Below, piece by piece: positions 45,627-57,180 of a stretch of DNA of 64,000 bases. The stretch comes from Nemophila menziesii (Eukaryota; Streptophyta; Magnoliopsida; Boraginales; Hydrophyllaceae): the NCBI GenBank assembly GCA_029959085.1, contig JARWIR010000003.1:35389505-35453504 (forward strand). Direction: 5' to 3'. Below the pieces are notes generated by a model that made no database searches, had not been told where the DNA came from, and saw only the letters and a program-made list of their open reading frames with translations. Position 1 is the first letter of the stretch; each line of letters begins with the position of its first letter. Position numbers and translations under genes: made by a program.

Positions 45627-47207
45627 CCTCGAGAGTATGTTCTCTTTCTTCCTTACCATTTATGTAAATGCTTTTATCTGCTAATTTTAATTTCTGCTTC
45701 GAGTCTTTTTCGAGTCGTGGGGACACGGCTCATTTTTGAGTTGGGGGTGTAGGGATTCGTTGTCTCTCATCTCCATTTTTCTGTTTTTTAGGTAGAAATT
45801 AAAATTTTTGTTACATGGGAATTAGATGTAGAGTGTGTTTAATAGCTTGAAAGCATAAGCTCAGTGAATTGATGATAGTAAGTAGTATGTTTATGAGCTA
45901 TTTTATTTGTATGCTTTGAGTATTTGCAGGAAAACACACATTGATAGTAAAGAAAAGATTAGTGAGCAATGCGATAGAAAGTATGTTCGATCTCAGGGAG
46001 CCTTGAGAAGTGTGTAGGCCGTGAGATCCAAGCTAGTTGACAAACCCATTTGATAAAAGTTCTAAAGGTAAGAAAATAACGAAATTACATGGTGTAGAAA
46101 GTGATTAAGGCAATTCTTTCATATTGAAGCCACTTTTTTATACCTTCTGACCTTGTTATTTGATTTTATATGCTATATCCTTCTCAGCCCCTTCTAGCCT
46201 TTCTAAAGCTTTTAATTAAAACACATTATAAGCCATGTCCCTTTAGATTATAGGACTTTTCCATATGACCCGCACTCGAATCACGATGCATAGACAGTTG
46301 TTTTAGAGCTTGAGCTTGGGGTGGTGGGTCCACCATTATGGGAATTGTTATTGGGATGGGATTTTTGAGCTTATTAATTGTGCTATGTTCTTTATATTGA
46401 TGATGATTCACAGATTTTTATTGTAACCCTTTGCCGGGGTAATATTGAATGAAAAAGAAGCTACAAGCTAAATTTGCCAACAAGGGCATTAAAAGAGAAA
46501 ATATATATATGAGAAAAATAGCGTGATATCTCAACATTAAAAAAAGAGTCATAGCTTAAGAAATTGATTTGAAAAGAAAGAAAATATATATATTCGGACC
46601 AGCAAAGTGGAAGTTTTAAGTGAACATCTTATGCCTTAATTGGGTTATTGGGGATGTTAAATTGTCCATCACAGAATTCATTGGGTTGAGTGAGAAACGT
46701 TTTATGAGAGTAACTCAAGCTCTAGGGCGATTCTTTGATGGCTAGTGAGGAGAGAGCCAAAAGCTCACTCTAAATTATCCAAATATACTATCATACTGTC
46801 ACTATGCCTAAAGTACAACCTTAAAGACCTTTTGATTCTTTGATTTGTAATTGAGAAGTGATTGAGCCATTAGAGAGTAGTTAAGTGGATCTTTGGATAC
46901 TAGTAAAGTTCGATGAACAATCTATAGCTTCCTTGGTGAACTGAGTAAAGTCCCAATCCTTCTTACATTGCGAAACTAATCTGATCTTGAATTCAAGCCG
47001 TGTTGACTATGGATATGAGAAGTGTACAGGTATGTAGTTTATGAATATTATTGCATGAAATTTTCTGAGTTACTACTTTATGTCTATTCTATATATTCTG
47101 CTATGATTCTTCCCATTATGTTGAAAATTACCTAGGTGTGTATTTAAAGACTTCCCTTTGTTTTATCTTTATTGCATCGGGACGATACAACTTTGAGTTG
47201 GGGGTCT
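45627..47207 (+). promoter_or_regulatory. 3' non-coding region of element B with conserved blocks and PPT
   Basis: Hairpin GAGTCGTGGGGACACGGCTC (45712-45731) followed by TTTGAGTTGGGGGT, GTGTGTAGGCCGTGAGATC (near 46011), ATATGACCCGCACTCGAATC (near 46263), GAGCTTGAGCTTGGGGTGG (near 46306), TGTAACCCTTTGCCGGGG (near 46421), hairpin AGTGAG...CTCACT (46744-46769), and polypurine tract TTTGAGTTGGGGGTCT (about 47192-47207). No ORF. Confidence 0.75.
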
Positions 47208-47888
47208 TGATGTCTCCTCATTTGTGATAGATTTATGTTAGGATGAGACATCATTTTTAGTGATTTAGAAGTCTTTCTAATCGTTTTTCTTGAGAAATAG
47301 TGCACTTTCCTATTTTGAGTCTTGATTTAGTAAAATAATATTATAGAGCATATTGGGTTTAATTATTTATTTAGTGTGAAGCTTTAAAGATAATTATGGA
47401 GATTAATTAGAGTCCAAGTCAAAGACTACAAGATATGGAAAGAGATAAGCATGGTAATTGGAGATAAGGAAACAAAAGCTAAAAATATAGAAAAGGAAAA
47501 GCTAAAAATATGGAAAATAAGGTAATTATCTCCCTTATTAACTAGATTTAATCAAAAGAATTAGAAAGATTAGTGCATACTAGCAAAACCTAAGCTATAC
47601 TTCTCATCTCATATTTCTTCATATTTAATTTACTGTCTTTAATTTCTTTAGTTTAATTTAGTAATCTCAAATTATTCCCTTTATTTTGCTGTCTTTTAAT
47701 TAATTACTTCTTACTCGTTATTTCTACCCATTCGATTAACACACTAAGTCCCTGAGAACGAACTCAACTTATCATTAAAACTTGCATTCGTCCTGTAATA
47801 CTTGCAGTACTGTGCCTGTCTAGGGTGAGAGTGCGTTGTTTTCTGACTTATTATTTATTCTATTTTTATCACACCCTAGGCGACACCA
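47208..47888 (+). repeat. 3' LTR of element B with internal deletion
   Basis: Matches the first 300 or so and last 365 bases of the 5' LTR; about 850 bp including the TATA region are gone. At the junction (about 47495-47525) the words GCTAAAAATAT and GGAAAA occur twice, which looks like filler copied from next to the break during end joining. Confidence 0.85.
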
Positions 47889-48703
47889 CAACGGCAGCGA
47901 CATCTTTATCATACTTGGATATTAGCTCTACAAGCTCATAAAAATTGCCACGATTTGATGACCCAAAACTTTCATAGTGACCCCTAAATGCACACCCTTG
48001 AGAAGCTAACCATCTAATTGTTACCTTAAGTCGTAGTAGGTTCTTTGCAATTTCTTGGGTTGATTTTTGATTTAGCCTTGTAGCAGTTTGGGTTGATAGT
48101 TTCAATAGGCTAATACCACTCATAACTGCATTTTGGTGACTTATACAAGGATTGTTGCCAACATGAATTAAGAAAGGAGATTGTTTCTCACTACATTTCT
48201 TCCAATTTTTGAAATCCATCAAAAGAAAATGTTGAGTTGTTTGATGGGTTACCTGACTTTTTGGCAAAAACGTAACATGGTAAGCAATACGCTGAATGTT
48301 CAGTATTGGAATACTCTAACCATCTATATTCATCATACCAAGACGCATTAAATCGTCGATGGTGAGTTTTGGTGTCAATAACAAATTCTTTAGGTCGAGG
48401 ACGATAAGGTCCTTCAGTTAGATAATATCGACGAATTTTATCTTGGGTGTTAGCTGGATACTCCCAAATGGGGCGGCGATTTGCAGGTTCACGATCGAGA
48501 GCAAATTTTTTGCCAACTACATTATCCACTCGTTGTCGTTTATGCTGCTCATCCAATGTAATCCCGGGCATAGAAGACGATGTTAAATACAATGCGGAAG
48601 ACGGTGTAGGAGATGTAGATGACTTTTTAAAAAAGTCAAGAATTTTTTTTGAATTACTCGTATATAATTTGAAAAAACGGAATACCATTACTTCATAATT
48701 CAA

Positions 48704-49284
48704 ATTGAATAATCATAAATCAATTAATTATAATTATATTCAATTAATCACAAATACTCATTGATTTTTTGATTTCAAATCCATAATCATGGATTAATTT
48801 TTTATGTGTTTTTGTTATTTTTTATAGTTTTACATAACTATTATATAAAACTTTTTTTGTAAAAAGATAAATGTCAATTTTTTATATAGTTAGATAAAAT
48901 ATAAAAAAAATTAAATATTTTTTAAAATCATACTCTTTATATTTATTTATTTTTAATAGTAAAAATATGATAATTTATATGTAAATTAATAAAATATTAT
49001 ATTTCAAATAAATTATGGATAAAAAATGAATTTTGGAGGGGAAAAAAAGGAAATCCCATCCAAAAAAAGAAAAATTAATTTAAATTTTAATAAATACCAT
49101 ACACATGTCTACTTTTTCAGAATATTAAATAAAAATAATACACATGTTCTTCAAATCCATTTTTTTTTTGTCAGGCTAGTTTTTTAATGGGTTCATTAAC
49201 ACAAGACACGTTCTCCTACAGTTTTGTCTTTTTCATTTTTTTGTCAAACAAATATTCCTTATAAATATCATTTGATTAACTTTT
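48704..49284 (-). other. hAT upstream region, AT-rich
   Basis: Nothing coding. T/A-rich sequence with a T10-GTCAGGC word (49160) that resembles the CGAC-A(n) tails but lacks a clear duplication. Confidence 0.4.
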
Positions 49285-49542
49285 GGGTTAATGTTGAATA
49301 AACACATACAGCCTTGTCCACTATCGCGTAAAAGACACTGTCTTTTTTACCTTCCTAAGATATCGTGAGTTTGCTTCCAAAACTAAAAATTTGAGTTCTG
49401 GGAAACTTCCTATAACTCAAACTGCTTTTTTATGGGTAAAAGAGGAAAAAATAAAATATATGGTGCCTTTTATGGGTAAAAAATGATGGTTGTGGTGAGA
49501 AGGAATTAATTATAACTTGAGGGGTTTCTTAGGCATTAATCC
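49285..49542. mobile_element. MULE-type MITE related to 58812-60137
   Basis: 258 bp. The ends GGGTTAATGTTGAATAAAC and GGATTAATGCCTAAGAAAC (reverse-complemented right end) pair. Flanked by TTAACTTTT (49276-49284) and TTAACTTTA (49543-49551), 9 bp with one mismatch. Inside, AGCCTTGTCCACT and ACTGTCTTTTTTACC match the larger element at 58812-60137, so it is probably an internal deletion form of it. Confidence 0.7.
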
Positions 49543-49597
49543 TTAACTTTACTCATCAATTCATCTTTCTTTCTTTTCTTTTTTTCAAAAAAGAGAA

Positions 49598-52500
49598 TTA
49601 CGAGCGTTTATACAATGATTTAAGGAAAATATAAAAGTCGTTTAGAGAGCTGTTCTTCCAGGCTGAAATATCAATGTTACGTCTTGCACTTTTAGCTGTG
49701 AGGTCCGTGACGTTGTTAAATTTCCTGTTAACGAAATTAACCTTCCAAAAAGGGAATTTCGCAAGCCAGTTCCTCATTTCGGCAATGAACGGGCAGATTT
49801 GCCATCGAAGATCTGTGCGCTTAGAAATACCTTGAATCAATTCAAGGTTGTCGGAGTAAAAAGATACACTCCGTAGATTACAACTAGCGGCCTTCCTCAT
49901 AGCAAGAAGGACCGCCCAACATTCTCCTTCAATAGGGCTTCTAACAATAGATCTGGATACAATCCTGTAAGCAACTTTACCTTCTTTGTCAATTGCAATT
50001 GCTGCAATACCTGTAGGTTCATAGTCTTTCTTGAAAGACGCGTCACTCATGAAAACATAATCTGAATCGTCCGTAAGAATTGGGTTATTTTCAATCATAA
50101 ACTCATTATTGTTCTCGTCTCTTATTGTGTTATTCTCTTCCTTTCTCTTATCTTCCATAGTCTTATCTTTAAAGAGGTCATTCATCGATGAGTGAATTTT
50201 AAATAAGATATCTTTGATCGACCATGGAGTGTTATCGTGAAAACCTCTCATTTTCGCCTTCCATATGTTCCATAAGGTAAGTAGAAAGTATGCCATAAAT
50301 TCATTTTGATCCCATCCATTTTTACCGTATTTTTTCCGCATTTCAATTAACCACTCCCCCAAGTCATATTTTCTTTCTTTTTCAATAGGTATTTGTAGTC
50401 TTGAATTGGCCCAAACTGCCATACTTGGGGGACACTTAATGAATAGATGTTCCACATCTTCCTTGCCCAGTTCACACCATTCACACGTGTCATCTTTAGC
50501 ACATTTCCTTAATTTAAGATTTCGTTTAGTAGGAATAGCTCCATTGCAAACTTTCCATCCAAAGGACCTAACTTTATTCATGACATTTGATTTCCAAATA
50601 ATTCCCCAAAGACTATTATTATCATGTTTACCTTGAGAAGATGATTGAGATTCATTTTGTACTTCCACTTCTACTAATTTGTGATAACCTGATTTCGTAC
50701 TATATATACCATCCTTTGAGAAAGGCCAAATTAATTTATCTTCTTCTTTGCTTATTAGCAACGGGATCTTGCAAATGTCACTTACGATGTTTGGAGGAAA
50801 TAATTGTCTAAGTAGCTCCAAATTCCAATTTGACATATTTTCATTGAATAGTTGTGCTACGATCTCCACTTTGTAACCTACCGGCCTCTCCAGAGATATA
50901 TTACTTTTAACCCATTTTTGATCCCATATGTTAATATTTAGTCCATTTCCAATTCTCCAAATTGAGTGTTGCTTGATAAATTGGATTCCTTTATAAATAC
51001 TAGTCCAGCTCCATGATCTTTTACTTGAGAGTTTTGCATTAAAAAAACTATCAAAAGGAGAGTATATACCCTTAAGTACCTTAGCCACAAGTGAGTTAGG
51101 GTTATTCATAATTCTCCAAGCTTGCTTAGCTAATAATGCTAAATTCATTTTTTGAAAATCTCTGAAACCAATACCTCCAATAGTTTTAGCTCTCGCGATT
51201 TTTTTCCATTTAACACAATGAATTCTTTTTTTATTATATGAGTCCCACCAAAAATTTGCGACAATTCCTGATAGCTTTTTACAAAGTGATTTAGGGAACT
51301 CAAATATGGACATTGCGTAATTAGGTATTGCTTGGAGTACTGCCTTTATAAGCACCTCTTTGCCTCCATCGGAAAGTAAGTTAGCAAAGTAACTAGATGA
51401 TTTATTTAGGAGTTTATCTTTGATATAGTTAAGATTTTCCGATTTTGCCCTTTTAAGAGAGAAAGGTATCCCCAAGTACTTACCGAAGGTTGATGTCCTT
51501 GTAACATTGAGATTTCTTGCTACTTCTTCACAAGTGTTCTCTGGGGTTCCTTTGCTGAATAAAATTGATGATTTTTGAAAATTAATTCGTTGTCCTGACG
51601 CTTGACAAAATAGAGCTATGGTATCTTTGAATGCATCAATTTCTTTCTTATCAATATTTATGAAGAAGAGAGCGTCATCAGCAAATAAGAGATGTGTGAG
51701 GCTCGGACAATTTCTTGTAATTTTAATACCTTTGATATTACCTTCCCGACATTGATAGTTAATACAACCAATAAGGCTTTCCGTAAGAATTGAAAAAAGA
51801 AGGGGAGATAGTGGATCACCTTGTCGTAATCCCCTGGATGGTGAAAATTTATTGAGTCTCTGTCCGTTGACTTTAATTTGGAAAGATACCGAAGATATAC
51901 AATTATATATCCATTCCGTCCATTTTTCACAGAAACCAATAGCCTTAAGGGTTTGAATTAAAAAATCCCAATTGACCTGATCATAGGCTTTTGCCATGTC
52001 AATTTTAATCGCCGCAAAATGCTTATTTGATTTCCTTTTATTCTTAAGAAAGAAAGAAACTTCCTGAGCAATTAAAATGTTGTCTTGTATACTCCTTTCC
52101 TTAATAAAAGCTGACTGAGTAGGCGATATTAGATCATCCATAAAAGGCTGTAATCTATTAGCCAAAAATTTTGAGATAATTTTATAGATAAAGTTAAGAC
52201 ACGCTATGGGTCTATAATCTGCCACTGATTCTTGAGACTCCCCTTTTGGAATGAGCGTAATCAAAGTATCGTTGAGACCTTTAAGTGATGTATTATTCTT
52301 GAAAAAATTATTGACAATTGTAAAGATATCATCTTTAAGAGTCTCCCAATTTTCTTGGTAGAAATTACCTGGTAAGCCATCCGGTCCTGGGGCTTTTGAT
52401 CCCGACATATCGAAAACTGCTTTTCTAATTTCTTCCATGTCTGGTATGTTAGTGATTTCTTCATTCATTTTTCCAAAAATCTTGTTAGGTATATATTGAG

Positions 52501-53751
52501 AGATATTCGCTCATTGATTCACCGTATTGTTTGTGAACAAGTTCATATAGTAATCACGAATGATGTCCTTAATTTCTCCTTCATTCTCAATCCACAAACC
52601 ATCCTTATTCTTGACCGCACTAATTTTATTTATCTTCCTTCTAAAGAGTGTTTTGGCATGAAAATATTTTGTATTTTTGTCTCCTTTTTTAATCCATTGA
52701 TCTCTAGCCTTATCCGCCCAAAGTAGTTCTTCTTGTCTCCAAGCTTCCTCTAACTTTCCATATATTTATTTTTCTTTTATCCAGCTAGACTCTGTGAATT
52801 GTTCTTTTTGAAGTATAGTTAATTCTTTTTGATATTTATCTACGAGCTTACGATTGTTACAAAAATTTTGTTTACTCCATCCTGTAAGAGCTAAACAAAG
52901 TGCATCTCTCTTTGTACAAAAATATTTAATCGAAAGAGCGTTACCTTGTTCAGTCCAAGTTTTATTTATAAACTCTTTGCACTTTTTACTTTCTAGCCAT
53001 CTCGATTCAAACATAAAATATTTTTCAAACCTTGATTTTAGTGTATCCATGGATAGTATAAGGGGTGAATGGTCGGAACCAATCGCCGGTGGTACTTGAA
53101 TTGATGCATTAGGAAATTTTTCACACCAAGATAGAGAAGCAAGGCCTCTATCAAGCCTTTCTTTAACATTTTCTTCACCTTTGCGCTTATTCGTCCAAGT
53201 GTAGAAGCATCCTTTACTTGATAATGTAGCAATCCATTTTGATTAATGAAGTTGTTAAACCTTATGATTCTGTCAAAATTCGATCCTCTTTTGCCCATTT
53301 TTTCGGAAGTTCGTGATATATCATTAAAATCCCCGATGAATAGAGTAGGAATATTGACTTTTGAATACCAATTTGTAAGTGATTTCCATAGATTATTTCT
53401 TTCATTTTCACAAGTAGGAGCATAAACACACACCAAATACCAAACTTCTTTATTTGATTCCATAATTTCAGCCATTACAAAAGACGAGGTAGAGTTTATA
53501 ACCCTTAGATTCAGGGAATCTTTCCACAACAATAGAATCCCCCCAGACATATAAGATCTTCCCCTGGGTTCGACTATGTGTGAATTTTCAAAACCCTTAA
53601 AATGACTACACGGTGAAAGCTTACTAGACTTTAACTTAGCTTCTAACAAACAAGCAATAGAAATGTGAAATTTTGAAATAAGGGACTTAAACATACTCTT
53701 TGTCGAGGGTGTCCTCGCTCCTCGACAATTCCAAACAAGCACACTATCCAT
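49598..53751 (-). pseudogene. LINE ORF2: endonuclease, reverse transcriptase, RNase H, broken in three places
   Basis: Begins at ATG 53749-53751, which overlaps the ORF1 stop as ATGGATAG. Parts in order: APE-type endonuclease (53751 to about 53060: VLVWNCRGA, LLEAKL, FIGDFNDI, GSDHSP); a middle region; reverse transcriptase (KAPGPDGLPG, KIDMAKAYDQVNW, RGLRQGDPLSP, FADDALFF); RVT zinc-binding (CEWCELGKEDVEHLFIKCP); plant-type RNase H (FMSDASF, EGECWAVLLAM, FYSDNLELI). Breaks: a 1-nt frameshift near 53215 inside the endonuclease, TAA at about 52766-52768 and TGA near 52511-52513. The last 956 codons, with polymerase and RNase H, are open. It would not make a whole ORF2 protein. Confidence 0.88.
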
Positions 53752-55078
53752 CGAACCCGGCCCTCTTAAGGGATAGGCCGTCATCCACTTGAGCAAATAA
53801 AGGCCCACTTTCCATCACGGGTAAACCCTGTGTACTCGTAGCCTTGTCAGAAGAAGACTTTTCACTTGACACTTCATCATGATTTAGGATTTTTTCCTTC
53901 TCATCATAGAAGCTCGTATAAGGCCTGTCAACAAATAATTGCATATCACTTAAAATCCTTTCAATGATATTAAATTTATTCTCATTGAAATTATGAATTT
54001 CGTTAGGTTTATCAATTTGTACCAGATTCAGAGCTAGTTTACGTTTAAGATTTTTTACCCAAACAATCATTCGGCCATCGATCTCTACGCAAATCATTAC
54101 TGCAACAACATTTTTAAAGCCAACGATCTCTGCTATGCATTCAAAAACCAAACTCTTTTTTCTAACTTCAATTTCCCCATCAAACTCGAACCAATACAAG
54201 AAAAAACTAGGCCAAGACCCATACTGTTTTCTACCTTTCCAAACCCATTGGGCTTGTTTTATGTAGAGAAAAAAGCAGAACAACCCACAAACAATCACGC
54301 TCACTTGAGAATGAGCCAAAACGTAATAAGTAGAAACAGAACTTGTTACTTTAGCCATGAGTATCTTATGGTAGATAAGAATATGTTTATAGTTCAGCAC
54401 CCTTCTAAAGTAAATATATAAAATATAATGCCTTATACTTCTCAGAGGAATCGTAGCCCACACATATGTAACAGAGAGAGTGAGAAATTTAAACAGATTA
54501 TACCAAATTTGATTTCCAAGCTTTGGGTTATTAATAAAGATCTTAAATCCAGCATCCATCTTACTCGAAGTGAGGTACTGTATAAGATAACTCAAAACCA
54601 AACGGGTAAAGTCAGAATTAATTTGTGAAGCTCTTTGCATGTGAGGAGAAATGCACTGTGAAGGCAAATTAAGGACATTAATCAAGTCTTCCACCTTAGT
54701 AAAGGCCATAAGACATCTAAAATTTAATTGCAAACAATGGAGATTGGCCAATTTCAGTGTTAGCTCTTCTTGCCTTTTAAAATTAGGACCTTTCATATCA
54801 ATTAATAGAACACCCTTCTTCAAGGAGGTAGAATAGAGGAGGTCTTTCATGTAGCTAGGCGAATCCAAAGAGAAGCAATTGGAGATTTTATACTCATCTT
54901 CCATGGTCGAATTAAGGTGAAGTGTAACTAGAAGGACTTGCATGTGCTCTGACACAAGTTGGAAACCAGTAAAATTCAATCCAATATAAGTAATTATCCT
55001 AGATAAAGCCATAAGAAACAAGATCAATAGCTGCATGTGTGAGATAAGGAGATGGCCGTTCCAGCTCTCTCGGGCCAT
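53744..55078 (-). CDS. LINE ORF1, 444 residues
   Basis: Open from ATG 55076-55078 to TAG 53744-53746. Placed as ORF1 because it precedes ORF2 in the same element and their stop and start overlap by 8 nt, which suggests termination-reinitiation. The N-terminal 60 residues are hydrophobic; an acidic, serine-rich stretch (HDEVSSEKSSSDKATS) lies near the C-terminus. No zinc knuckle and no clear DUF4283 are seen, unlike the ORF1 at 4703-5579. The hydrophobic composition is odd for a nucleic-acid-binding protein, so the frame may have decayed or be a chance ORF. Confidence 0.45.
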   Translation of the reverse strand: MARESWNGHLLISHMQLLILFLMALSRIITYIGLNFTGFQLVSEHMQVLLVTLHLNSTMEDEYKISNCFSLDSPSYMKDLLYSTSLKKGVLLIDMKGPNFKRQEELTLKLANLHCLQLNFRCLMAFTKVEDLINVLNLPSQCISPHMQRASQINSDFTRLVLSYLIQYLTSSKMDAGFKIFINNPKLGNQIWYNLFKFLTLSVTYVWATIPLRSIRHYILYIYFRRVLNYKHILIYHKILMAKVTSSVSTYYVLAHSQVSVIVCGLFCFFLYIKQAQWVWKGRKQYGSWPSFFLYWFEFDGEIEVRKKSLVFECIAEIVGFKNVVAVMICVEIDGRMIVWVKNLKRKLALNLVQIDKPNEIHNFNENKFNIIERILSDMQLFVDRPYTSFYDEKEKILNHDEVSSEKSSSDKATSTQGLPVMESGPLFAQVDDGLSLKRAGFDG

Positions 55079-55330
55079 CCAGAAGAAGATGTTGCTAATT
55101 AATTAGGGTCCTCTATCTAAATCAAGTAAGGCGAGAAGAAAAAGTAGAGTAGAAATTGTGTTTTTGAATACAAGGAAAGCCATTGATAAATTGATGAATA
55201 AAGAGTAGTATGATTTGCAGAATTCTTTAGGCCATCAATCTTTTAATGGAGATTTTTTTAGAGAGAAGACAGAGAGAAATTTAGAGAGAGAAAACTAAAG
55301 GCTCATATTTGGATACTCATCAATTCATCT

Positions 55331-56062
55331 AAAAATAAACCATTGAATCAAACTTCATCCGATGCAAAAACTTCTTATTCATTTCCTTTTTTTATTCTCC
55401 AATTAGATTACTCCTTTTACTTTACTCAGATCCGAAATAAACCTTCATCTTCCTTTCTTTTTTCATTCTCCATTTATATTTATTACTCTTATTTTCTGAT
55501 TCTTAAGTTATTTTTAAAAAAAATATACACAAATGAAAATTATATGGTTCAATAGAAGAAAAGAAGACAATCAATTCAAAAATCAAGTTTAATAAAGGTA
55601 ATATCAATTATAAATGAAAAAATTTAAAGTTATTTTACCTTATTTTTTTTAGAATGTTGATGGTTGATCTCTGTTTTTTGTTTTTTATTTGAATCTCTAT
55701 CCATTAGAAAAGAAGCTACATTAGAGAAGATTCAGAATAAGCTGATGTTGCAGGAAAAAAGAAGATGATGATGTTACAGAGAGTTCAGTAATGAGTGGAT
55801 ATGCTTTTTTCAAGGTGGGCCTTATCATTATAAAGCGTCTATCTTCCGATCTGTATAGATTTTCTAAAATCTTTTGTAAAAAGATAATTTGTACAATAGT
55901 AAAAGTTAGGGGGCCGGGGGTGGGGGGGGGGGTTGAATTGTGTTAGTAATTTAAAGTAATATTTTTTATTTAAAATATTTAAGCGTTAATCAAAAAAAAT
56001 TAAATCTCAGGGGGGGGGGGGGGGGGCATGGCCCCCCATACTCTCTACACATCTCTGTTCTA
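55331..56062 (-). other. hAT terminal region with G-runs
   Basis: AT-rich non-coding sequence ending in G-runs at 55911-55932 and 56010-56026 and then ATGGCCCCCCATACTC. G- and C-rich subterminal sequence is usual near the ends of this hAT type. No gene. Confidence 0.45.
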
Positions 56063-56935
56063 GTTTAAGACCAAGATATCTTTAAGGTTAAGGTTGAGTT
56101 TGAGGTTGAGGTTAATGTTTAGGTTAAAGTTGTTGGTTAATGTTAAGTAAAAGGGTTAAGGTTTAGGATTAAGCTCGGGGATTAGGTCAATGCTAAGGTT
56201 AAAGTCTAAAATTTAACGTTTAAGGTTTAAGGTTTAATAAGATTTAAGGATTGAGGTCGAATATCAGTGTCATGATTTTTCATTTGGTTAAGGTTATAAT
56301 TAAGGTTTAAACTTTAATGTTAAGGATAAGGTTACGGTTAGGGTAAGTTTAAAATTAAGGTTAAGGTAATACGGTTTGAGGTCAAATATCATCGTGATGA
56401 ATCTTCATTTGGTTAAGGTTAGAAATTAGGTTTAAAATTAAAGGTTAAGGATAAGGTTAGGGTTAGGGTTAATGTTATAAATTAGGTTTAAACTTTAAGG
56501 TTAAGGATAAGGTTAGGATTATGATTAAAATAAAATTTAAGGTTCATGTTTAAAGTTCAAGACTTAAGGTAAAGTTTACGGTGTAGTGATAAGGTTAAGG
56601 GTTAAGGGTTGAGGTTTAAGGTTTGTGGTTCAAGGTTCAAGGTAAGGGTTAAGTTTAAGTTTAAGGTTAAGGTTTAAGTTAAGGTTAAGTTTAAGGTTTA
56701 GGTTAAGGTTAAGATTATGGTTATTTTTAAATATGTTAACACATGTCTAAACAACTTCTAATTTATGATTCATGAAATTTGATTTCTTGTACACATTTTT
56801 ATATGATTATGAAACATTTTGTATTTAGCTTGCACGAATTTTTATAAATAAATTAGTTATGGTTAAAAGTATAAGGTTCAAACTTTATGATTTGTGGTTC
56901 AAGATTCAAGGTTCATGGTTTATGGTTTATAGAAA
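56063..56935. repeat. Degenerate GGTTAAGG / GGTTCA array, right half
   Basis: Same word set as 25260-25943 (56063-56740) and 24890-25160 (56880-56935). The sentence-like word GATGAATCTTCATTTGGTTAAGG (56396) has its counterpart GATGAATCTTAATTTG near 25382. 56741-56880 is AT-rich. Confidence 0.75.
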
Positions 56936-57004
56936 AAAGAAAAGGTTTGTTTAATTAATGGGAATCGAACCCCGATCCCCTGGGTGAGCACTTAAAAAAG
57001 TTGT

Positions 57005-57064
57005 GTTCGTTGACGAGAATCGAACCTAAGTGTGAATGTCAAATATCCTAACCGTTGGGACGAT
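57005..57064 (-). pseudogene. tRNA-Glu-like remnant
   Basis: On the minus strand the sequence has AACGGTTAGGATA (like the D-arm and following part of plant tRNA-Glu), then TTCACAC, then GGTTCGATTCTCG (B-box-like T arm) and TCAACGAAC (acceptor side). Stems are imperfect, so this is a relic. A second T-arm-like word, GGGGTTCGATTCCCA, lies at about 56959-56973 on the same strand. The word GTTCCGTTGACGGGGAAT at 25253, in the left half of the array, may be a third trace. Confidence 0.4.
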
Positions 57065-57180
57065 AAAATTTTAAAGGATTGCGGTTAACGTGGATCAAAC
57101 ATAAAATCCTCAGATGTCTAATGGATACGTAACATGGAAAATTAAGTTATTTTTATCAAAAAACATATTTTTTACTAAAT

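Larger units (their letters stand above)
38920..47888 (+). mobile_element. Element B: decayed non-autonomous Athila-like retrotransposon
   Basis: The 5' LTR is 38920-40452 (1533 bp), the 3' LTR 47208-47888 (681 bp, internally deleted). Flanks are caaca (38915-38919) and caacg (47889-47893), a 5-bp duplication with one difference. The hAT reading frame resumes across the site, which confirms the boundaries. Internal parts: a primer site, a damaged gag-protease-integrase-tail region, palindromic motifs, a damaged downstream ORF, conserved 3' blocks and a polypurine tract. Reverse transcriptase and the integrase core are missing. The LTR is closely related to that of element C. Confidence 0.9.
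27132..48688 (-). pseudogene. hAT transposase (ZMYM1/TTF-type), split by two retrotransposons
   Basis: Coding remains in three blocks: 48688-47889, 38919-37576 and 27286-27132. Taken together they are close to the full length of the family (about 2.3 kb). Block 1 has the TTF-type zinc finger region (IWEYPANTQDKIRRYY, then AYCLPCYVF) and the start of DUF4371. Block 2 has RGQGYDSASNMLGELNG, MAHRLQLELVA and TRWGSHL. Block 3 has the C-terminal dimerisation region (MNIVKTRLCNKMEYDY). The frame crosses the element B insertion site without a break when one target copy is counted. Damage besides the insertions: frameshifts near 48230, 38750 and 27215, a short deletion near 38820 and stops between 37860 and 38150. 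It cannot make transposase. Confidence 0.85.
49567..55313 (-). mobile_element. Full-length L1-type LINE with 17-bp TSD
   Basis: 5747 bp on the minus strand. TACTCATCAATTCATCT is present on both sides (49550-49566 and 55314-55330). The 3' tail is purine-rich (A-runs broken by G; T/C-rich on the plus strand at 49567-49590). It contains a 5' UTR (55079-55313), ORF1 (53744-55078) and ORF2 (49598-53751). ORF1 is open; ORF2 has one frameshift and two stops. The perfect duplication and full length suggest a fairly young insertion. Confidence 0.92.

Noticed and set aside
56951..57064. Functional tRNA genes
   Set aside because: Only T-arm and partial D-arm words remain; acceptor and anticodon stems do not pair.
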